A DNA stretch of 11,287 nt, taken from assembly GCA_964418325.1 (NCBI GenBank), contig CAYQLC010000031.1:1-11287 (forward strand). Direction: 5' to 3'. Below the pieces are notes generated by a model. It searched no databases. It was not told the DNA's origin and saw only the letters and a program-made list of their open reading frames with translations. The translations under genes and the position numbers were made by a program. The DNA comes from IMCC26077 sp964418325 (GTDB lineage Bacteria > Actinomycetota > Actinomycetes > Nanopelagicales > Nanopelagicaceae). Below, piece after piece: positions 5,993-11,287 of this stretch (position 1 is its first letter; each line of letters starts with the position of its first letter).

Positions 5993-6457
5993 ATGGCCAT
6001 GGCCGCGCGCGATGGAGATGGTTGGGTTCAATGCCCATGCGGCGGTAAACATTGGGGAAAATTTGGAGCTGCTGGATTACTTCTCCTTCGCGGCTCTCAA
6101 GTCCTCCTCCAACACCGGGCACCATGGGTACATAACGGCGATACCTGGGGTATTCCTGGTGGCGCGCGAGATTCTCACGAGAGTTTTCGTGAAGCAGCGA
6201 TCCGAGAGGCGCAGGAAGAGATTGGTATTACCTCGAAGGAGATTGATCTTCTTGATGAGAGCGCTGAAGATCATGGAATCTGGAGCTATCACACCATTGT
6301 CGCCCGAGCAAAGAGTGAGTGTGATCCGATTGCCGCTAATCAAGAGTCGTTAGAAGTTCGGTGGGTAGAGCGGAGCGAGGTGGCAACGCTCTCGTTACAT
6401 CCAGCATTTGGAAAGAATTGGGTGAAACTTCAAGGGATTATTCAGACTCTTCCGTAA
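5993..6457 (+). CDS. Nudix hydrolase
   Basis: Hydrolyses a nucleoside diphosphate linked to another moiety; the substrate cannot be told from sequence. The Nudix box is perfect: GARDSHESFREAAI followed by REAQEEIGI matches GX5EX7REUXEEXGU, with the metal-binding REAQEE near residues 71-76. The N-terminus, ARDGDGWVQCPCGGKHWGKFGAAGLLLL, includes CPCG and a nearby His, a possible small metal site also reminiscent of other actinobacterial Nudix proteins with a DGDGW...HWG.FGAAG start. Possible starts are GTG 5984, ATG 5993 and ATG 5999; none has a clear Shine-Dalgarno site, and I chose ATG 5993. It is the only plus-strand gene, divergent from the lipoprotein gene across a gap of about 110 bases. 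Its last 16 bases overlap the 3' end of the opposing ROK kinase gene. Confidence 0.92.
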   Translation: MAMAARDGDGWVQCPCGGKHWGKFGAAGLLLLRGSQVLLQHRAPWVHNGDTWGIPGGARDSHESFREAAIREAQEEIGITSKEIDLLDESAEDHGIWSYHTIVARAKSECDPIAANQESLEVRWVERSEVATLSLHPAFGKNWVKLQGIIQTLP

Positions 6458-7320
6458 GCAAAATCTGCCACACCAATCACGCCGGCATCATTTCCCAATT
6501 GTGCGCGAGTAAATTCTGGAATAGTCCGTAAATCAGGAACGACGATATTTTCTCGCAAACCGCGCTGCGCGCCCGACTCCCACAGTTCATACGTTGCGCC
6601 AAATCCACCACCGATCACGATTACCTCGAGATCCACAACGTTGGTCAATCTTCCCGAGATTGCGCCGATGGCCCAGCCCATCTGATCAAAGAGGAGTTTG
6701 GCTCTCTCATCACCAGAGCGCGCCGCATCAGCTAACTCTTGAGTGCTGGCAAACCCACTGGTCTTCGCTCGAGCCTCCATTGCCCGACCACTGGCCACTG
6801 CCTCGACACATCCGATCAGTCCACACGGACATTTCTCCGTTGCGCCGGGAACATTGAGATGGCCCAACTCAGCGCCTAAACCATGGGCTCCCAAGACAAG
6901 AGAGCGATTAAGAATCAAGGCGCCGCCAATTCCAGTTCCCACCGCAAGTAAGGCCATATGGCTGTAACTCTTTCCAGCGCCATGGCGAAACTCTCCCCAT
7001 CCGGCAGCGCTTGCATCATTAGTCAGCGAAATCTCGCGATTGATTTGCGGCGCCAAAAAGTCGCGAAGTGGAAAGTTTTCAAAACCTAGATTTCCGGCGA
7101 AGGTAATCACGCCACGTTCAGAATCTATGAGACCCGCGCAGGCGACTCCCACGCTTTCACTTTTGCCTTCTGGGTCTATCTCGTGGATAGCTCTTGCTAA
7201 ATCTTCGATAATTTGTTCGCGGTTAAAAGGGCGCTCGATTTTCTGCAGAATTTCACCATTTCGTACCAGCGCTACAGAGAGTTTTGTGCCACCGATATCT
7301 ACCCCAAGTGCCGTTGCCAT
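6442..7320 (-). CDS. ROK family sugar kinase, probable N-acetylglucosamine kinase
   Basis: A 292-residue ROK-family kinase. The N-terminal phosphate-binding motif is GVDIGGTK (residues 6-13). D102 in LTNDASAAGWGE is the catalytic base. Residues 151-154 (ELGH) and C164, C166 and C171 in CPCGLIGCVE form the ROK zinc site. A second ATP-binding segment is VIVIGGGFG. There is no N-terminal helix-turn-helix, so it is a kinase rather than a NagC-type repressor. ROK kinases act on glucose, GlcNAc or ManNAc; lying 19 bases downstream of the deaminase gene and in line with nagA, GlcNAc (giving GlcNAc-6-phosphate for NagA) is the most likely substrate. Glucokinase is the main alternative. The start ATG lacks a good Shine-Dalgarno site; an 8-bp tandem repeat sits just before it. 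Confidence 0.9.
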   Translation of the reverse strand: MATALGVDIGGTKLSVALVRNGEILQKIERPFNREQIIEDLARAIHEIDPEGKSESVGVACAGLIDSERGVITFAGNLGFENFPLRDFLAPQINREISLTNDASAAGWGEFRHGAGKSYSHMALLAVGTGIGGALILNRSLVLGAHGLGAELGHLNVPGATEKCPCGLIGCVEAVASGRAMEARAKTSGFASTQELADAARSGDERAKLLFDQMGWAIGAISGRLTNVVDLEVIVIGGGFGATYELWESGAQRGLRENIVVPDLRTIPEFTRAQLGNDAGVIGVADFAYGRV

Positions 7321-7322
7321 CG

Positions 7323-7338
7323 TTAACTCATTAACTCA
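7323..7338. repeat. Perfect 8-bp tandem repeat in the SIS-ROK junction
   Basis: TTAACTCA occurs twice in a row on the plus strand, filling most of the 19-base gap before the ROK start codon. It may be a replication-slippage duplication. Confidence 0.7.
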
Positions 7339-7339
7339 A

Positions 7340-8368
7340 TCAGACAGTCTGGGTCACTTTATTGAGACCGCGTGGTGAATCAGGATTAAAGCCCCGCGCA
7401 ATCGCAATGCGTTCGGCAATCTTCTGTCCAGGAATCACCTGCAAAATCGGCAATATCTCGTCAGAGACTTCGGGGAGTGGAATCTGATGCACGGGAACGC
7501 CTGGAGCGCTCACACCGCCGATATTAATGATGGGTGCGCCAGCCTGATGGGCTGCACGTTGCAGATCATGGAGGCCGCTCAATAATGGTGACACGTTCGA
7601 TAAACCCAATGAAATAAGGGGAAAACCCTGGCTAAAGACGGCTACTGGTCCGTGGCGCAGGTCGGCAAATGAGAGACCAGAGGCATTAATGAGCGCACAC
7701 TCTTTCAGTTTTAATGCAATCTCGCGCGCGACTGACTGGCCAAATCCTCGCCCCGAAACGACCAGTGTGTGTGCGCTACCTATCGCGCCCTCAATCTCAC
7801 TCAGATGAAGCGGGGCTGCAAGCACATCACGGACAAGTTCGGGAAGTGACTCTAATTGTCTATCGAGTTCACCCGCGCTGAGTGAAGAGGCGATCCACGC
7901 CATGGCCGCCATCGCGCTTGAGAAAGTTTTTGTGGCGGGAACGGCGCGCTCTGCACCAGCGTGAGTGAGCACGGTGAGATCCGCTTGTTGGGTAATCGGG
8001 CTGTTAGCAACATTGGTCAACGCTAAAGTTTTTGCCCCTGAACGTTTTGCCCATGTCAGTGATTCGACAATCTCGGCAGTGGATCCAGATTGGCTAATGC
8101 CCACGACCACATGATGTGAGAGATCGACTTGAGCATTGAAGGCGGTAGCAAGCGAAGGGCTTCCACTCGTAGCCAAGATTCCTGCGCGCGTGGAGAGTAG
8201 ATACTGTCCATAGTCGGCGACATGATCGCTTGTTCCTCGCGCCATGAAGAGCGCGCCTTGGGCGCCGTGAAAGAGTTTTGCTATCTCATCTCTTGATTGA
8301 CGTAAGCCGCTGAGCGTCGCTGAGATTGCATCAGCCTGTTCGTTGATCTCTGAACCCATGATGCTCAT
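7340..8368 (-). CDS. SIS-domain sugar isomerase, probable glucosamine-6-phosphate deaminase (NagB-II type)
   Basis: A 342-residue protein with two SIS domains, like the isomerase half of GlmS but without the glutaminase domain. SIS 1 has ARGTSDH (43-49), GISQSGSTAEIVE (90-102) and AERAVPATKTFSSAM (139-153). SIS 2 has VVSGRGFGQSVAREIALKLKE (203-223) and ADLRHGPVAVFS (235-246). The phosphosugar-binding Ser/Thr cluster and the Glu and His residues of the active site are all kept. Between nagA (ATGA overlap, 8365-8368) and a ROK kinase, the best fit is conversion of glucosamine-6-phosphate to fructose-6-phosphate and ammonium, as described for NagB-II proteins. No classical NagB is in the window. 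Alternatives in the same family are AgaS-like or fructosamine-6-phosphate deglycase activities. Confidence 0.88.
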   Translation of the reverse strand: MSIMGSEINEQADAISATLSGLRQSRDEIAKLFHGAQGALFMARGTSDHVADYGQYLLSTRAGILATSGSPSLATAFNAQVDLSHHVVVGISQSGSTAEIVESLTWAKRSGAKTLALTNVANSPITQQADLTVLTHAGAERAVPATKTFSSAMAAMAWIASSLSAGELDRQLESLPELVRDVLAAPLHLSEIEGAIGSAHTLVVSGRGFGQSVAREIALKLKECALINASGLSFADLRHGPVAVFSQGFPLISLGLSNVSPLLSGLHDLQRAAHQAGAPIINIGGVSAPGVPVHQIPLPEVSDEILPILQVIPGQKIAERIAIARGFNPDSPRGLNKVTQTV

Positions 8369-9474
8369 CCGGCCACCTCCACTCCACCAATCCAGGTACG
8401 AATACTCCCACTTTCGGTGAAGAGGGTGAGGTCAGCTCTCGCGCCGACCTTGATCTCCCCCAAATCCTCGCGCCCAAGAAGGCGCGCCGGCACGCGGGTA
8501 GCGCTCACAAGGGCCTGTTCAATTGGCACCCCCATAGCCACGCTTCGGGCAATCACACGATCGAGAGTCAATGTTGAGCCAGCCAAAGTGCCGTCACTTC
8601 GGTAGCCACCGCCATCTTCTCGTGTGATCACCGGTTCATCACCTAATCGATTGCTCAAGGAATCAGTAACGAGCGCTATTCGTTGCTGACAGTGCTCAAA
8701 TGCCCAACGAACCCGTTCACCATCATTATGAATACCATCTGCAATCAAACCGATAGTTAACTCATCAAGTTCACGCGCTGCACGAATAATTCCCTGATCG
8801 ACATCTTTATCCATACCATTAAAAAGATGCGTCACCATATTTAAACCAGCAGCAACTGCTTCGTTCATCTGCTCATAGCTAGCGCTTGAGTGACCAACGC
8901 TGGCGACCGCTCCGGCCTCACGAATCACAGTGATTGCATCAAGTGCGCCAGCTCGCTCGGGAGCGAGCGTGAGAATCGAAATTCGCTGAGTCTCCAGCAG
9001 GGGCGAGATATTCTCGGTAGTAGGATCAAGAAAGAATTGTGCATTGTGTGCTCGAGAAAAGTCATCGGCTAAAAAAGGGCCTTCGATGTGGTAACCAAGG
9101 TGGCGCGCTCTTGCCAATCCAGAGAGGTTAGTCTCCCCACAATCGCTGGCATTCACTGCTGCGACCAATTCGCCGATGGGAGCAGAAATCATTGATGGTG
9201 TACACGCGGTAACCCCGTGGCGCGCAAGGAGAGTGAGTGCGCGCTCCATCTCTGTTCTATCCGCATCAAAGAAATTGATATCGGCTACGCCATTAAGTTG
9301 GCAATCGATAAAGCCAGGCGAGAGAGTTCCCGAAGTCAGAATGAGATCACCGGAGAGTTTTTCCGGCGCGAGAGCGACTGAGGAGATGAAGCCATCGGAT
9401 ATCTCGATGGAGGCCGAGGTGATGACGCCGTCAATCAGCGCTCGCTCGGCCCCTATCGAGAAAGGTTTAGCCAT
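8365..9474 (-). CDS. nagA: N-acetylglucosamine-6-phosphate deacetylase NagA
   Basis: An amidohydrolase that removes acetate from GlcNAc-6-phosphate to give glucosamine-6-phosphate. At 369 residues it has the usual length. Motifs in order: LSPGFIDCQLNG (51-62), which replaces the HxH of other amidohydrolases as in E. coli NagA; GYHIEGPFL with metal ligand E131; GHSSASYEQMNEA with H195; THLFNGMD with H216; GLIADGIHND with H249; and the catalytic D271 in LVTDSLSN. AGSTLTL (298-304) is the conserved C-terminal segment. The start ATG lies 16 bases after the nrdJ stop with no evident Shine-Dalgarno site, and the 3' end overlaps the deaminase gene by ATGA, so at least nagA and the SIS gene are translationally coupled. 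It could be read through from nrdJ; no separate promoter fits the gap. Confidence 0.95.
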   Translation of the reverse strand: MAKPFSIGAERALIDGVITSASIEISDGFISSVALAPEKLSGDLILTSGTLSPGFIDCQLNGVADINFFDADRTEMERALTLLARHGVTACTPSMISAPIGELVAAVNASDCGETNLSGLARARHLGYHIEGPFLADDFSRAHNAQFFLDPTTENISPLLETQRISILTLAPERAGALDAITVIREAGAVASVGHSSASYEQMNEAVAAGLNMVTHLFNGMDKDVDQGIIRAARELDELTIGLIADGIHNDGERVRWAFEHCQQRIALVTDSLSNRLGDEPVITREDGGGYRSDGTLAGSTLTLDRVIARSVAMGVPIEQALVSATRVPARLLGREDLGEIKVGARADLTLFTESGSIRTWIGGVEVAG

Positions 9475-9490
9475 CTAGCTGGGTTATTTT

Positions 9491-11287
9491 TTAGCTGCAT
9501 CCCGATGTGGAGCCGCAGCCTTCGCAGACATAGCAGGCACCGGCCGCACGCATCTTGACTCCGCAGGTCATGCACATTGGAGCATCTGCACTTCGCCCCA
9601 TCATCGCCTCCAATAACTCAGTGGAGGAGCCGATTTGTGGTGACGTTGCTGGCGGAGTCGTGATCGCAATATCTTGCGCCTTCTTCGCTTGCGCTACGGG
9701 GGCTGCAGGTGGCGCATCGATTGCTACCTCATCCATTGCAGGTGCGCTCTCTGGTACGCCATACCCTCCGCCATCGAGTGCGCGTGCGCGCTCTGCTGCA
9801 GAGAAGATACCTAGCGCCGCACGCTCATCTGCTGGAAGGTAATCGAGCGCGAGGCGACGGAAGATGTAATCCATCATTGATTGCGCCATGCGGATATCAG
9901 CATCATCTGTCATACCTGCTGGCTCAAATCGCAAGTTAGTGAACTTCTGCACGTAAGTCTCGAGTGGAACGCCGTACTGCAATCCGATGGAGACTGCGAT
10001 CGAGAAGGCATCCATGACGCCGGCAAGAGTGGATCCTTGCTTACCGAGCTTCAAGAAGACTTCACCGAGCGCGCCATCATCGTATGCGCCGGCAGTCATA
10101 TACCCCTCTGCGCCACCAACGTTGAAGGATGTGGTTCGTGATGGGCGAGACTTTGGCAGACGCTTACGAGTTGCACGAGCTGGCGCTGCGCTCTCGACTA
10201 CTGGCTCATCTTTCTTCTTCGCCTTGCCATCGGAGAGCGGTTGACCAACCTTGCAGTTGTCGCGATAAACGGCGAGCGCTTTGAGTCCAAGCTTCCATCC
10301 TTCGTAGTAGACCTCTTCGACCTCTTCCACTGTTGCTTCCTCTGGAAGGTTGACCGTCTTGGAGATTGCACCGGAGAGGAATGGTTGGCATGCAGCCATC
10401 ATTCGCACGTGGCCCATTGGTGCAATCGAACGAGCACCGAGCGCACAATCAAAGACGTCGTAATGCTCTGGCTTTAATCCTGGAGCATCGATCACATGGC
10501 CATTGGCTTGGATGTACTCGACAATTGCCTCAACCGTCTCTTCGGCATATCCGAGTTTGCGAAGCGCTGCTGGCACAGTCTGGTTAACAATCTGCATCGA
10601 GCCGCCGCCAACGAGTTTCTTGAACTTGACGAGCGAGAAATCCGGTTCGATACCAGTGGTATCGCAATCCATCATCAAGCCGATTGTTCCGGTTGGTGCC
10701 AGAACTGATGCTTGAGCATTACGCCAGCCATTCTTCTCACCAATCTTCAAACCTTCATCCCATTGCTTATTCGCCTCGGTCCAGACATCACGATCAAGAG
10801 TGGTGACTGAGCGAGCAGCGACAGAGGCTGCTGCATGCTTACGCATGACGCGGGTGTGGGCGGCAGCATTTCGTGCATAACCCTCGTAGGCGCCGACGAT
10901 TCCAGCGATCTCAGCTGAACGGCGATAGGAAGTTCCAGTCATCAATGAGGTAATCGCACCTGCTAGCGCACGACCACCTTCGCTGTCGTAAGGAAGTCCC
11001 GATGCCATCAAGAGCGCACCGATGTTGGCAAAACCAATTCCTAATTGGCGATATTTACGCGTGGTATCTCCGATAGCTTCGGTAGGGAAATCTGCGAAAC
11101 AGATGGAGATATCCATTGCGGTGATGATCATTTCAGTTGCCTTAACGAAAGTCTTGGCATCGAATGATCCATCGGCCTTGAGGAACTTCATCAAGTTCAA
11201 TGATGCAAGGTTGCACGATGAGTTATCGAGCGACATATATTCAGAGCAGGGATTGGAGGCGTTGATGCGTCCGGTCTCTGGATTGGT
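9491..11287 (-). CDS. nrdJ: B12-dependent (class II) ribonucleotide reductase NrdJ, C-terminal part
   Basis: Reduces ribonucleotides to deoxyribonucleotides using adenosylcobalamin, with no oxygen needed. The window holds the last 598 residues; the gene begins beyond the right edge, and the ATG at 11236 is internal. Counting from the window edge, NPCSEYMSLDNSSCNL carries Cys14 (thiyl radical site), Glu16 and Cys25 (redox partner), with the 11-residue Cys spacing known for class II enzymes. Further on are APTGTIGLMMDCDTTGIEP, VGGGSMQIVNQTVP and MMAACQPFLSGAISKTVNLPE, which line the barrel. A Lys/Arg-rich linker (KAKKKDEP...RATRKRLPKSRPSR) leads into a TSCPD-like domain (GALGEVFLKLGKQGSTLAGVMDAF). 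After a Pro/Ala-rich spacer, the tail ends in a Cys-rich zinc-ribbon-like motif (CMTCG...CYVCEGCG...C). Identity is secure. Confidence 0.97.
   Translation of the reverse strand, partial: TNPETGRINASNPCSEYMSLDNSSCNLASLNLMKFLKADGSFDAKTFVKATEMIITAMDISICFADFPTEAIGDTTRKYRQLGIGFANIGALLMASGLPYDSEGGRALAGAITSLMTGTSYRRSAEIAGIVGAYEGYARNAAAHTRVMRKHAAASVAARSVTTLDRDVWTEANKQWDEGLKIGEKNGWRNAQASVLAPTGTIGLMMDCDTTGIEPDFSLVKFKKLVGGGSMQIVNQTVPAALRKLGYAEETVEAIVEYIQANGHVIDAPGLKPEHYDVFDCALGARSIAPMGHVRMMAACQPFLSGAISKTVNLPEEATVEEVEEVYYEGWKLGLKALAVYRDNCKVGQPLSDGKAKKKDEPVVESAAPARATRKRLPKSRPSRTTSFNVGGAEGYMTAGAYDDGALGEVFLKLGKQGSTLAGVMDAFSIAVSIGLQYGVPLETYVQKFTNLRFEPAGMTDDADIRMAQSMMDYIFRRLALDYLPADERAALGIFSAAERARALDGGGYGVPESAPAMDEVAIDAPPAAPVAQAKKAQDIAITTPPATSPQIGSSTELLEAMMGRSADAPMCMTCGVKMRAAGACYVCEGCGSTSGCS

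Noticed and set aside
5882..6052. N-terminal extension of the lipoprotein frame back to 6052
   Set aside because: The extra residues would bury the signal peptide and would overlap the start of the divergent Nudix gene; GTG 5881 gives a proper lipoprotein signal.
9555..9842. Open plus-strand frames antisense to nrdJ
   Set aside because: They mirror the codon pattern of a well-conserved gene and show no domain of their own.
1..11287. CRISPR arrays, tRNA or rRNA genes, transposases, integrases or attachment sites
   Set aside because: I looked for regularly spaced repeats, tRNA-like arms and recombinase motifs on both strands and saw none; the genes are mostly core metabolism.

Overview
The window looks like a chromosomal segment of an actinobacterium. 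The lines of evidence are a principal sigma factor of SigA/HrdB type with a Lys/Ala-rich and then acidic N-terminal extension, a SAM-IV-class riboswitch (a class known mainly from Actinomycetales), a DUF4192 protein, a B12-dependent ribonucleotide reductase with a long C-terminal tail, and frequent GTG starts or weak Shine-Dalgarno sites. By eye the base composition is balanced rather than strongly GC-rich, which would suit a streamlined freshwater or marine actinobacterium, but that placement is inference. A run of exactly 100 N (5352-5451) marks a scaffold gap, so this is probably a draft or metagenome-derived assembly.

Layout: all genes except one are on the minus strand, so they read from right to left. 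From the right edge: the C-terminal two thirds of nrdJ (cut by the window edge); then, after 16 bases, a compact amino-sugar cassette of nagA, a SIS-domain probable glucosamine-6-phosphate deaminase, and a ROK sugar kinase. Next comes the only plus-strand gene, a Nudix hydrolase, whose 3' end overlaps the kinase tail to tail. Divergent from it is a two-gene unit of unknown function: a small lipoprotein followed, with a GTGA overlap, by a secreted protein with a PKD-like C-terminus that is interrupted by the gap. Then a DUF4192 protein, a SAM-IV riboswitch with a good promoter, metY and metX, and finally rpoD/sigA, which runs off the left edge within region 4.

How the genes fit together: the ROK kinase, NagA and SIS deaminase would convert GlcNAc to fructose-6-phosphate, acetate and ammonium. 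MetX and MetY make homocysteine from homoserine by acetylation and direct sulfhydrylation, and SAM represses the pair through the riboswitch. NrdJ supplies deoxyribonucleotides. The lipoprotein/PKD pair and the DUF4192 protein have no assigned function.

I found no clearly new multi-gene system. The points most worth a second look are metX, which has no ATG, GTG or TTG codon where its N-terminus should begin (an in-frame ATT sits there); the putative switching hairpin between the SAM-IV aptamer and metY; the unassigned lipoprotein/PKD pair; and a 23-bp inverted repeat resembling paired DnaA boxes just upstream of the DUF4192 gene.
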